Shown piece by piece: positions 37,220 to 58,234 of a stretch of 64,000 bases of DNA (the stretch's first letter is position 1; each line of letters opens with the position of its first letter). The notes beneath the pieces were generated by a model. That model saw only the letters and a list, made by a program, of their open reading frames with translations. It made no database searches and had not been told where the DNA came from. This stretch comes from Nannobrachium achirus (taxonomy: Eukaryota; Chordata; Actinopteri; Myctophiformes; Myctophidae), in contig OY997645.1 in assembly GCA_963921795.1 (NCBI GenBank), forward strand, positions 21,211,537 to 21,275,536, written 5' to 3'. Both the position numbers and the translations under genes were made by a program.

Positions 37220-40200
37220 CCATTAAACGAAACGGGTATTTCTTACATTGATGCTCCTACATATTATCATGCAAGTACCAGTTAAAGTTACTTTCCATCC
37301 CTCATATACCGTGTGCACAGTGCACATCCCATAACCCACACACTGCACATCATTTCGGAGCTCATATCTTTGAACGGGTAAGGACTAGTTATATTAACTC
37401 TTTAAGCTGTTTAATTGTATTCAAATGTGCTTCTATACGTCTTAATTCTCTTAATGTTTAGTGTAAAGCACTTGAATTGCCTTGTGCCAATACAACTTGT
37501 CTTGCCTATCAGGACATTAGAATGCTCTGGGTCCTACATTCTATGCATGACTATGCATTATTATTCCTTGTAACTGACAGCAGTTTCTAGGGAAGCAGCC
37601 TTACAAAATGTGATTCAGCAGATTTGAAGACAATACATGACTTGAAAAAAATATTTTGTAGTGACTGCAGCTGAGACTCATGGAAGCACCACATCACATA
37701 CTCACATGACCAAAAAACAGGAAGGGTAAAAGGAAAGTCAGCCCTCGCCACATCCAGGACTGAAATCCCTCTGAAAAACAAAAAGTTCAGGCCTAAAAAG
37801 CTGAATGTTCATTCCAGAATGGAAATGGTAAGGTTAAAGATGTTATCCATGTTGTTTGACCAGGGTCCCCCAGGGCTCTACTAGATCTGCTAGCATTATT
37901 TACACCAAATCCCTCGAAAACAGATTTACAAGCTTTATACCTAGTAGTTAGCCTGTAGATCCATTTACTCCAAATGGTTACCCCAGAATAGGGACACAAG
38001 GTTACGTTAATACGTTTAAAGAACAGAAAGAGAATAGAACTAAATATTGATCAATTTACATGACCAAAAGAAAAACAAATGTGTCCATCTATTTAGGGTC
38101 CTGGGTTTGACAGTGTACAGTTACAGCATCTCACCCACTGTCAGGTCCATGTTGTGTCTCTCTCCAAGGGCTCGTAGTCTGTAAAGGCAGCCGCTCTGAT
38201 AATAACACTGCAGACACTGGACAAAACCTGTGTTTCAAAATAGATACACATATGAAGACCCTACTAAATAAGAAAATGCATGAAGAATGATCTTGTATTA
38301 CTTGATTTTGAGGATATGCACATTAAAGTATTATTCCAATTGACTTTACTTTGGTACAAAGAGTAGGCAAGGAACTGGTTCCTGAAAGTCTTGTACGAGT
38401 TCCCATCAGGCCTATGGGAAATAAAAATTGCATTTGAATCCAGTAGCAAGCATACATTTCAAACACAGAGTGTCATTGTTTTGTAATAAGAACACACTTG
38501 ATACAGAACATAGACTCTAGGGCACAAGGGCAGGGTCTTCAACATAGCTGAGAGAGAGATGTATAAAGTAATTTTCTTTTGGAAAACCTTCCATACAACT
38601 TATAGTTAGCTTTCAAAGCCAGCTCCTCATATTTAAGCGACCGTCTCATTTCATGTCAGTTGATGGATTTGACAAGTTTCTTTTAAGTGACTATGAAACA
38701 GTGTGTTTTAATATGTTGTGATAATGGCTTCATAGATTCAGTGCCGGATTTATATGACATGAGGCCCCTGGGCAAGGGGAAATAAAGAGGCCCTTGTGCG
38801 CGCGCGAAGTACCGCACACGCGAAGTACCGCACACGCGAAGTACCGGATACATAGAGTGGGCGGGCTTTAGACTGCACTAAGCTTTCAGAGCAACTACAT
38901 GCAGTGCGGCGAGCAGAGCAGAAGCTCTCAATGTTATTACCATAATAAAACAAAATGCACAGTAACTAAACACAAATATCACTTTATTTGGATAGCAATA
39001 CTTTAAAATGTCATCATTAACTCATTCAGGGTCTTTTCAAAATGGCTTCCAAGTTCCACACCGCCTCCCTCTCCATAGACTTCCATGTAATTAATAGTGC
39101 ATGGATCATGCACCCCCATGCCTAGATCATGCACCACATGTGTGCACACTGTTCACAGCTTTCAAACAAAAAAATCCGAATGGAAATCCGTTCAGGCATT
39201 CATGAGCTAGCAGCCATTATGTTTTCTTGAAATGTAAACAAACGTGGCTGCCATGTTTGAAAGATAGGGTTGGTATGGGGGTTAAACATGGAATTTCGCG
39301 ATCATGCCTACTAAATTTTTTGGGGTCCAAAAAATATTTTTGAAAAAAAAAAAAAAAAAAAAAATTTTTTTTTTTTTTTGGAGGCCCCCCACCCCCCTGA
39401 GGCCCCTGGGCACGTGCCCACCCTTGCCCAATGGTAAATCCGGCCCTGCATAGATTTGTTTGACAGCACTATCAGTGTTGTGCAAGTGTGGTTGCCATGA
39501 CGCAAATTTTGCAAATGAATTTCGTCTTACCATTTGAATTGGTGAATGGGGAAAAATATCTAATAAATGAATGGCCATATATGGAGATCAGTCAGTCCTT
39601 GTCCCTTTTATACCCATATATGGAGATCCATGATGTCATCAATATTAAGCCCATAATTTGGAAAGACCATATATGGACATACTGTGTTCAGTCTCATGTG
39701 GTTTGTGATGTTAGCCATCTCCATATTTGGGAAATGTTACATTTTTAATTTAAGTCAATGGAGAAACTTAATTCACAAATACATTTGTATAAAAGAAACT
39801 ATAACGAACGTATCTCTTAGCAAAATAGCAAGGATGCGTGTCCCGATGCAGCTTGACATGGCCCAAGTGTGTGCTAGCCTGACACTTCAGTCCGCACATC
39901 ACCCCCCCCTGCTGGTGGGTGGTTTGTAGTGTGGACTGAAGCTGCACGTATTTTAATCTATTTCGAAGGCGCCTTTAGAGCGGGCGCTTTGAATGGGCCA
40001 ATCAGGGTTGTATGCTTGGGGCACGTGGTGATTTCTCCCTCCTGCGCTCCGGTCCCAGCCCCCTCCAAACAGAGCTCTTCAGCTCACGTGAGACTCGCTC
40101 GTGGACTCTGATTGGTGTCCTCTGCCCACGTGAGAGTCTAGTGGACTCTGATTGGTCCGTGAAAACTGTCATGGCGGAGTCAGACTTGACTCGTATTATT

Positions 40201-43200
40201 TTAATAAACTATGAAATAGTGCCGTTTCTTCACGTTTTAATACCATTTTGCACTAACGTAAACATGCAGACATATAATATGTTATGAGAAATAACGTATT
40301 TTTGCAATGTCACGCCACGTCGCCGTCGCGTGTGTGTGTGTGTGTGTGCAGTGTGTGTGTGTGTGTGTGTGACGTCAATAGGCTTTAGCCCCCCCCCGCC
40401 GAAATAGATTGTCTGCCCGGAATTTCAGACTCTCTCCCCCCACGTAGTGTGGTGTGAGATGTCTGGCGCAGTCAGGCAAAGTGTGTGCCACCAAACTGTG
40501 GGAGGAGTAGCGCGGCAAAAAAAGTTTACTTACAGTATATCCCACGTTGTAAGAGACGATGGAAGATGGAATAAAGTCATGCAAAGTACTCTAGTCTGGT
40601 TGCTCTGCATGCAGGGGCAACCACACATTGTAAATGGCAGTACTCAACAACTGAAATTACATGTGAATCTCACATGTAATTTCACATTAAGAGAAGGTTA
40701 AGTGCTTATAATCTTACCATGTTAGCATTACTCCAGACAAAAACGCTGAAATGTAGTGATGGAGGACCCACCAGCCTTTGATTCTAAAAGACAAAACATG
40801 TGTCATTAATTATTCTCTTACATTTTATGCATTACACATATGAATGTAAGATAAAGGCAATTATGAATAAATAATTGCTTAAAGCAAGCATACGTATGTT
40901 ATCTTCATTATTTATCTATCAGTCAAGTTCTCCTCAACAGTACAAAGGCAGGGCCCTTAGCCAATGAGGTGCAGCTAAAGGGTAGATCTTTGTGCCCATA
41001 CATGGTGTTACATGCGAGCCCACACTGTTTCGTAGAGTTATCATTAGTTATCATTAACATGTAAAGTCATTCGACGTACCATGTCTAACTGAAAAACGTG
41101 TTAAGTTGTGTGATTTATTTGTAGTTGAATTTGAATAGTGGTTGAGCTGACCTGGATCCATTGTTGATGAGGATGCTTTCTCTGATAGTTAATGTGCAAT
41201 AGTACCAGACAAGGAGAAAGTTTAGGATCGAATCAACAGACCTATCATCAGGAGAGACAAATTATGAACATATACATGCTGTACAATAAACAAACTCACA
41301 CTGACTGAGAGACCAGTCCATACCCTCTCCGAAACCAAACTTTTCGTCTGAGAGTTCCGACTTTCCGACGCGCAGCTTTCCGAACTCTAATTCGGGGTAA
41401 TGTTTTTCAGAAGTTCCGAGTGTCATTTTGTAGCTGAACCGGACCTTTCCGACAAAATGTTCGGTTTTGGAGAGGGTATGGACAGGCCTTAAGGATGGAG
41501 GAGCTGTTAGTCATTACAAGCAGAATTGCACTATTCTTACCTGTAGCTCACAAAGAAATAGCATATGAATGAGACGAGTAGCAGTAGAATAGTGAGGCAC
41601 AGCTTGAATTTCTCATATTCATCTTTGTAGGCAAATCTGAGGGCATACAATTTTCTATTAAGCAAAGTAATTCTGAAAGCCATTTCTTGAGATGCTCATT
41701 TATAGCATACCATAGAATGCTAAATATTTTTAATTATTCCATAAGAACCTATGACAGTAATCATTGTTCTAACTAGAACTGCACTCTGTCGAGGTGCCAA
41801 CTTGCTCCTTTTGCACAAGTAGCCCATACATGGCTATGGGCATAACGGACGTCTAATAAAGCAAAAGCAAAAACAATTACGTCAAAGATTTTACCATTAT
41901 GCCACTTACTTTGATGACTTGCTGAGAAGAGTTACATTTACATTTCCAAGGACCAGATTAAGATACAGTCTGTAATTTAAGATATTAGAGTTAAGAAAAA
42001 GGCCACATCATACTCAGAAATAGAACATTTTGCTAGTTTATGACAAAGCCAACAACTTCTCAGGATCAGCACCCATTTTTCTTGGGAAGGAAAGCCTCCA
42101 TTTCAAAGAAAACATTTGGTCGTGTCTTTAGGTTCTTCTTTATTTCATCTACGGTTTTGGATTCTTCTTCAGCAAGCCCTTTGCTGCATCTGTGTTTTTA
42201 ATAAAAGAGCACACAAAGCATATCCATAACAGAAAGGCTGATGTGATATGGTGTGTGGCACTGTGTGCGTGCATGCGTTTTGAGACCTACTTCTTCAACA
42301 ACTGTGATAGATCCTTCAGTCTTCTGCGTTGACTGGCAATAGATGAAGAGCAACTGTTCTGCAGCTTGGAGATTTCATCCAATTTCTGCAAATACACCCT
42401 GTGGGTCTCCTGGATAACACAAATGTAAGAGATTACCTTACAGAGCATAGTTTATATTATGTATATTAAAGGAGTAGTTCACCCCCAAAATGACCTTTTC
42501 TATTGATTAGTCACACCATGGAGAGTAGAGTTCAATAATATTTTTTGGTTTTTGTCACATTCCTAAGACACAAATTTGATTAGAGTAAATTTACCCCCAT
42601 TAATTCCGGATGGGGACCCGTTTCAAAACGGGTCCCCATCCGGAACGAATGGGGGTAAATTTATTGTCATCACATTTTTGTCTTAGGAATGCGACAAAAA
42701 ACAAAAAATATTATTGAACTCTAGTCTCCATGACGTGACTAATCAATAGAAAAAAATACATTTTGGGGGTGAACTACTCCTTTAATATGTTTGATGTAAC
42801 ACATAGCAACAGGCGTCATTTTCTTTTCAAACCAGGAGTACAATTATTTAAAAAAAATTGTGTCCAGTTCTGGAGTAGGCCTATTATGTAGTCATCAACA
42901 AGATTGCTTTATTATTTGCTCAACTTGCGTAACTAAATATACTGCAACCTGAGTTGGGCTTAAACAGTGATGAACATTAGGTGGTTTAATTCAGTCATCT
43001 CAAAATTGATGCATTCATTATCTTTTCATACTAGCATGAAACAAACTTCTATTTTCGTAATTACATTGTAGATGGGTTATTTTTTGTGAATGTTTCCCCC
43101 AGAATGGGGATGCTGGGGTTCACATTCATTAAGCTGAGACACTTGTATCCGTTCACCCGATCTACTATGAATCCCTGCATTCCATGGAGAGAAACTGCTA

Positions 43201-43234
43201 AAAAAAAATCACACCCGTGTGAACTGAGCGGTGG

Positions 43235-43270
<36 letters not shown>

Positions 43271-43280
43271 GTGTGTGTGC

Positions 43281-43338
<58 letters not shown>

Positions 43339-46300
43339 TGCAGTTGATGCTCAGACTAGACTCAAGAGCACCCTCTCTGGTCACTGAGTGGTAGTTCAGG
43401 CTACATACACACATACATACACGGATACACGGATACATACACGGATACACACACGGCCATGCTATGGAGCGGTCTACCACCGCTCAAAAAACTCATTCCC
43501 TGGAGTGGAACTGTGCAGTTTTTGCAGCTCCGCTCACCCAGACTACAGAAATTACTCTATTTTGCCCAGGGAATGGCAACGCTTTTCTATTGGCTGTCCT
43601 CAGGGGCACCCCACCCACCTCGTTCAGACCCAGATTGTAGCGCTCACCCAGACTACAGGAATTACTCTATTTGGCCCAGGGATTGGCAACGCTTTTCTAT
43701 TGGCTGTCCTCAGGGGCACCCCGCACACCTCGTTCAGACCCAGATTGCAGTCCCATTATGAAGCATTCTATGATCACACATACTGTATGCAATGAATAAT
43801 GCTTGCACTATAATTACTATAACTCGAGACCCCCCGAAATAATCATGCAATTTAAGAATTAAGGCATTACATTGAGTTTCACTCAGTGGAACCGAGTTAA
43901 ACTATAGCTACATGTTGTGAAAACAGCAGATCTACAAGCTTACAATGGCATTGGTGCCATTTTTGAGACACCATTTTATTATTCTGCTCCAGGGTTCTGG
44001 CTACTCCCCCTAAATCACATGTGCCGAGTCAGAATATGCAGGTTTTATTTCGATGCACCAACAGGATGTGCCTCAAACCGGCCACTTCCTGGTGTGTTTT
44101 GGGTGTTACGGGTTGGTAGGTGCTCCGATATATTTTTTTCTCAAGTCTGCACGTAATTTCAAGCCTCAGGTCGACATTCAGTAACCCTAATATCCTATTG
44201 TGATTTTATAGTAAGTCTCTACAACACTTCTAACCCCTAAAGGTCACATAAAATACTCAAGACAGGCTTTAGTTTGGGCCTTGAGTCCTTAAAATCAATA
44301 AAGAATTCTAAAAAAGTCCTTTTGTTTCAGGCAGGAACATTTTTTCATATTTGAAGGATGCTGAATCCGATGAAATGGGTCTCGTGTCTCTCCGACAATT
44401 CAAGCCTCGACGATCGCGAAAAATACATGAAATTTGGACGGTGTCAATTCAATTGAATATTTTTTCAGATAAAAGACACTTATTCTGACTTGCTTTTTGA
44501 CGATGAGTCTGATGAAGTTGGTCCCGTCGCGTAAAAATGCTTTGGTCGATTTCTAACCCTTCTAGAAGGAATAGTTCGGGTTCTAGGGGGCGTACAGACA
44601 AACGGAAAGAAGATTCTTGATCTGCTCGCGGAGACGAACGCGTCGATGTGCGTTTCATTTCTGAGCGACCCCTAGAGGGCTAACCCTAATTCTAACTTTA
44701 GGGACTGTTTAATCCGCACAGGAGTGTTGTACAGAGGAGTTACACACACCCACATGTTCGTCTCGGCGAGCTGAACACACTGGTATAAGGTTCATCCCAC
44801 ACGAACGCTCCTGTGAGGAGATACCTTTCTCCAGCCTGCCATTCAAAGTACTCTTACGGTTATAGACTCTATGACCCTTGGTCAAATTGGAGATCCTGGG
44901 GAAGAAAGGTCGTAGGAGGACAAACAAGACATCCACGCGTTCGTCTTGGAGAGCTCTACAACATATCTCGGAACCAAGGTCTGATGTTGCATCGTATTTG
45001 ACTTATAACGCGAAATAGCTAACCCTAGGGTTAGCTATTTTGTGTTATAAGTCGAAAACCATCATGTGTCAAGGGCCAATCTTTTAGTATGTTGTATAGC
45101 TCACCGAGACGAACAAAGGTTAAACTAGGGTTAGCCTCCCTTGAATTACTAATAAATCAGGATAGGATATTAGGATTACTGAATGTCAACCTGAGGCTTA
45201 AAATTACATGCAGACTTGAGAAAAAAATATATCGGAGCACCTACCAACTCGTAACACCCAAAACACACCAGGAAGTGGCCGGTTTGAGGCACTTCCTGTT
45301 GGTGCATCGAAATAAAACCTGCATATTCGGACTCGGCACATGTGATTTAGGGGGAGTAGCCAGAACCCTGGAGCAGAATAATAAAATGGCGTCTCAAAAA
45401 TGGTACCAATGCCATTGTAAGCTTGTAGATCTGCTGTTTTCACAACATGTAGCCTATAGTTTAACTCGGTTCCACTGAGTGAAACTAAATGTAATGCCTT
45501 AATTCTTAAATTCCATGATTATTTCGGGGGGTCTCCAGTTATAGTAATTATATTGCAAGCATTATTCATTGCATATACAGTAGGCCTATGTGTGATCATA
45601 GAATGCTTCATAATGGGACTGCAATTTGGGTCTGAACGAGGTGGGCGGGGTGCCCCTGAGGACAGCCAATAGAAAAGCGTTGCCAATCCCTGGGCCAAAT
45701 AGAGTAATTCCTGTAGTCTGGGTGAGCGCTGCAATCTGGGTCTGAACGAGGTGGGCGGGGTGCCCCTGAGGACAGCCAATAGAAAAGCGTTGCCATTCCC
45801 TGGGCCAAATAGAGTAATTTCTGTAGTCTGGGTGAGCGGAGCTGCAAAAACTGCACAGTTCCACTCCAGGGAATGAGGGTTTTTTTGAGCAGTTTTTCCC
45901 CATGGAATGCAGGGATTCATAGTAGATCGGGTGATCCGTTTTACTCTGTATGATACACCATAGTCCTAGTCCAGGGGTCTTCAACAGGGGTTCCTGGGAC
46001 CCCTAGGGGGTCCTCCGAGTTACTACAGGGGGTCCTCCAAATCTTTGAGTGATAGAAGGCTTTTTTATATTAACCACTTGAACCCTAGTGTCCATATTCT
46101 GAGAACTTTAGCCAAAAATAGCAGATCTGCAAGCACACAACAACCTTGCGCTGCGAGGCGTTGTGAGCTTGTAGATTGTGAGCTTGTAGATCGTCTATTT
46201 TCAGTAAAGAGCTTTGGTGTAGAGGGGAAAAGGAGCAGACTAAGTACAGAGTGAAAGGTCAAGTTTATTAGGTAATGACGGCTCAAGTGGTTAAATATCT

Positions 46301-46889
46301 GAAAACACAAATTGACATGAATCCAAAATACACTGATGATTATGCTGTGACTGTCAAATAATGAAACTATATGGAATCTACAAAAAGGTTGTGGGGTCCC
46401 TCCTTCATCTCTCTCTCAACTAAGGGGTCCTTGGCCTGAAAACGTTGAAGACCCCTGTCCTAGTCTGAACCCAGCATTTGCTGAGTGATGGCTAGCACAA
46501 TGGACTGTCCAAGTCACTTGGTTGTGTCTATAAAAGTATATAAAAACAATGCTGTTGTCCAACTCTTAGGACCCATATGATTGTGGTTCCATTAAATTCC
46601 ATATCAACTGGAATCCTTCCCTAACTCGTAACTCATAATTTTTTGGACCTATGTTTTTGTTTAACACAATCCTAAATGGTTTGTTTCGGTTAAAAGTAAA
46701 ATACCTATATAGTAGGCCTATAGGCCTACTTTAACTGCTGTGAATTTTCTGAACCACTAACATTTGAGCAATATCATACAGATAACAGCAAAACACTGCC
46801 TGAAATCAAACTATTCTTACCTGAAGGTTTTGATACTCTTCTTCAAGATTGTTCCACTCCTCCATGATGCCTGTTAAGCCTCCTGCCAT
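35599..46889 (-). CDS. tmem120a: Transmembrane protein 120 (TMEM120A-like), 12 coding exons
   Basis: Multipass membrane protein of the TMEM120/TACAN family, which structurally resembles fatty-acid elongases and binds coenzyme A; roles in adipogenesis and mechanosensation have been proposed. Exons: 46889-46821, 42409-42291, 42189-42073, 41969-41910, 41636-41541, 41241-41152, 40783-40718, 38411-38350, 38227-38135, 37770-37706, 35918-35850, 35715-35599; phases join exactly to 340 residues, the family length. The N-terminal 100 residues are a coiled coil ([19 protein letters not shown]). Then come [29 protein letters not shown], and the first helix [26 protein letters not shown] (188-196) keeps the Trp and His pair that contacts Co[22 protein letters not shown] and a basic tail follow. 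Residues are mixed between the A and B paralogues; adjacency to por argues for tmem120a. Confidence 0.95.
36240..37330. repeat. Unclassified fish-type repeat with (CA)n
   Basis: In a tmem120 intron. It starts with GTCTGTCTGAGTGAGTGAG repeats, contains TCATGGTGGCGCTATAAC and a (CA)n tract at 37173-37217, and has no open frame of known type. It looks like a decayed dispersed repeat. Confidence 0.4.
38731..39456. mobile_element. Non-autonomous hAT-type element with 8-bp duplication
   Basis: The body, 38739-39448 (710 bp), is bounded by CATAGATT at 38731-38738 and 39449-39456. Ends CAGTGCCGGATTTATA and (inverse of right end) CAGGGCCGGATTTACC are hAT-like. It contains GCGCGAAGTACCGCACAC repeats and a long A run followed by a T run (39343-39379). 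No transposase. Confidence 0.88.
40329..40371. repeat. Interrupted (GT)n in a tmem120 intron
   Basis: Two short GT tracts separated by GTGCAG. Confidence 0.9.
41311..41488. mobile_element. MITE-like element
   Basis: GTCCATACCCTCTCCGAAACC at the left and GGTTTTGGAGAGGGTATGGAC at the right are near-perfect inverted ends. The interior is rich in TTCCGA motifs. Lies between tmem120 exons 5 and 6. Confidence 0.7.
42466..42785. mobile_element. Angel-like foldback MITE, copy B
   Basis: Closely similar to copy A and bounded by TTAA. Ends AAAGGAGTAGTTCACCCCCA and inverse; centre GACCCGTTTCAAAACGGGTC. Inserted in tmem120 intron 1, 56 bases upstream of the acceptor of exon 2. Confidence 0.87.
43149..45938. 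mobile_element. Long inverted-repeat element (about 2.8 kb)
   Basis: Left arm 43149-44200 and right arm 45163-45938 are reverse complements with scattered mismatches. The left arm is longer because it holds a (GT)/(GA)-bearing insertion (43223-43490). Each arm contains the same 110-bp unit twice in tandem (43531-43640 and 43641-43750; 45619-45728 and 45729-45838). The unique spacer (44201-45162) has no recognisable coding domain. It sits in tmem120 intron 1. No terminal motif identifies a superfamily. Confidence 0.85.
43223..43490. mobile_element. Foldback element carrying (GT)n(GA)n, copy 2
   Basis: Ends CTGAGCGGTGG and CCACCGCTCAAAAAACTC, with (GT)n and (GA)n at 43233-43334 and CATACA/GGATACA repeats inside. 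The other arm of the large inverted repeat lacks it, so it inserted after the arms were formed, or was lost there. Confidence 0.6.
45966..46463. mobile_element. Dispersed element with hairpin core, copy 1
   Basis: CTAGTCCAGGGGTCTTCAAC at the left pairs with the inverse of GTTGAAGACCCCTGTCCTAG at the right. Inside lie CCACTTGAACCCTAGTGTCC and the hairpin repeat (46109-46203). The copy at 49175-49637 is the same unit in the opposite orientation. Lies in tmem120 intron 1. Confidence 0.75.
46464..46820 (-). other. 5' part of tmem120 intron 1
   Basis: No repeat or exon recognised; ends at a consensus donor GTAAGAATAG next to exon 1. Confidence 0.5.
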
Positions 46890-47336
46890 GTTACCAATTC
46901 TTCAATTGGCAAAGCTATTTCTTGTTTTCAGTGTCAGCTCCTAATCATTTGCCAACTTCTTTGGTAATGCTAGTGCAGTTCTTAAACGTTTAAATCCACC
47001 AAGACATAGAGACAATCAGTGCTGTGGTGAAATATCTGTTATCAGGGTGGTTGCATTTTCACCAATGGTTTATGGCTGAGTGACCTTTGAGCTGTACAAA
47101 TGTGTCTTATTTAGACTTGGACATTGTTCTAGCCTATAACTTAATTCATCTAATGTTCTACCTCATAAGACTATAGGCTACAGTAAAAGCGTATCATAAT
47201 CTTAATGCTACAAAGACGTTGGATTAATCATAAAAATGTAACATCAGTTACATCACCCTAGCCTAGCCAGCATCCATATGCACACAGGACACAGCTGAAG
47301 CCAAGAGAACACTAATTGTGGGTGTGTTTCACTTGG

Positions 47337-47609
47337 CAGTGGTGTAAAGTTACTAAGTAAATTTACTTAAGTGGTATACTTTACTTGAATAATTCCAATT
47401 TCCAATAGGCCTACTTTTACTTACTACATCAAGGATCCAAATATTTTACTTTTAGCTCCACTACATTTAATTGAAAGATGTAGTTACTAGTTACTTTGTA
47501 GATTGATTATTATAATACATATATTAAACACTTCAACCCTATCCACTTTGGCCATTTGAAAATAGCTGATATACAACATTTGATTTTGAGTACTTTTTCC
47601 CACCACTGC
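47337..47609. mobile_element. Non-autonomous element with CAGTGGTG ends
   Basis: Begins CAGTGGTGTAAAGTTACTAA and ends AGTACTTTTTCCCACCACTG, inverted hAT-like ends of a widespread fish repeat. I could not find a clean 8-bp duplication. Confidence 0.65.
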
Positions 47610-48104
47610 ACTTATAGGTATCGGCTCTGTGCCATGGGTCAGCTCAGGTCATCTCCAAGTTAAATAAGCCACACCTATAGTTAATGTTGTTTATTACCTT
47701 CAGCTGTGTTTACCTCACCTGGCTGTCACAGGTATACTCTATGGTCACAGTGGTCACAATGAACATTTTACTGACTTCCACTGCGTGTATAATAGCACCC
47801 TCTAGTGGCACTATGGGAGTGGAACACTGGAACTAAAATGTCTCACGGTTATATAATTAATGCTTTTGCAATTATACAGGTATGCAAATTACACTGAATA
47901 GAGCTATGGTTTGTTTGTTATTTAGCGAGTAATGTGTGACTGGTTAAAGATCCACTCGCTCCACACCGGTAGAATGGAGCATTATTATTCTTGCATTATT
48001 CTGTTCATTATGTAATTGGCGCATGCGTACACTGGTCTGTGTTTGACAGCTTGTGCTGTGTGATTTCCTAGTTGCGCGCCTGGTGCTGCGCACGGCTGCG
48101 CATA

Positions 48105-48172
48105 GCCGATATGCAAGCTCACAATGTGTCGTAGTGCGTCGCGTTGTGAGCTTTTAGATCGGCTATTTTAGG
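48105..48172. repeat. Dispersed hairpin repeat upstream of gdpd1
   Basis: ATAGCCGATATGCAAGCTCA pairs with the inverse of TGAGCTTTTAGATCGGCTAT; the loop side holds GTGTCGTAGTGCGTCGCG. It lies between the NRF1-like site and the candidate first exon of gdpd1. Confidence 0.75.
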
Positions 48173-48299
48173 TGCGCTGCACCCGGCGCGCAAAGAGCTT
48201 GTGTTTGTGCTTGCAGTTGCTGCTGAACCTTTTATGATAGTGTGTGCTGTTCAGTGTGGGGCTGTCAATGCATCCTATCAGCAATTAACATGTCATAAA

Positions 48300-48495
48300 A
48301 CATGGACTCTGCGATCGGATGTGTAACCGAAAGAAATAAAACAGTTTGATGACCGAGGTAATGAAAATCTCTCATCCTCGAGTAGAGACCTATCACTCGG
48401 GTCATTTCATTTAGCCAGGTTAGCTCGCTAACGTCAATTAGTTTGCTATATACTGCTGTTTTAATACATTGCTAGGTCGTTTTGAGTCAAGTTCA
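48300..48495 (+). other. Candidate non-coding first exon of gdpd1
   Basis: Ends GTTCAG followed by GTAAGAAGC at 48496, a strong donor. The exon with the ATG starts after an excellent acceptor (TGTTTTTCCAG, exon from 49016), so an upstream exon is required. The 5' limit is not visible. Confidence 0.45.
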
Positions 48496-49029
48496 GGTAA
48501 GAAGCTACTTGGATACTATATATTCCATTGTGTTTCAAGCAATTCAGACATATGATCGTGTGTTGTCATATTTCACCTGTCATCTTCATGTCAGGTGTAG
48601 GTCAATCGCTCTGCATCATTTACAGAGGTGGTCATGTGACTCATGTCCACTCCAGTCAGTGTATATTGCAATGCAGTAATAATGTTAAAGACTTTTAATG
48701 TGGTATCGTGAACAAACCCTTTCATGGTCCGCTTAGTCTCCAGACTTGATGACATAATTGCTTTCTGTTATTCCTTGAAACATTTTGCTTGAATGTGTTA
48801 TTATTATCTTATAATAAGAATAAGAATAATTATGTCATCAACATCATGATCATCATCATCATTACCACCAGATTAGGGTCTTGATTTTATTTGCATTGTT
48901 TTAACATTCAAGACTTGCTGATTTCAGCAACTGCAAGCAAAATATATTTGATATTATTTTTCCCAGAGGTGGTGGTGGTTTACCACTTACAGTTAATTAT
49001 TGACTGTTTTTCCAGCTAAATTCCAAGAG

Positions 49030-58234
<9,205 letters not shown>

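Larger units (their letters stand above)
46890..48200. promoter_or_regulatory. Head-to-head intergenic region tmem120/gdpd1
   Basis: The two start codons are 2.1 kb apart on opposite strands. An ATTGG (inverted CCAAT) overlaps GGCGCATGCG, an NRF1-like site, at 48015-48027. This makes 47.95-48.1 kb the most promoter-like part, likely serving gdpd1. A hAT-like MITE (47337-47609) and a hairpin repeat (48105-48172) lie within. Confidence 0.4.

Noticed and set aside
45009..45036. Interstitial telomere repeat
   Set aside because: Only about one TTAGGG-like unit on each side of the dyad, which is too little.
43388..45984. Several 80-135-codon frames in both arms of the large inverted repeat
   Set aside because: They arise from the same 110-bp tandem unit in different frames and show no consistent coding frame or domain.
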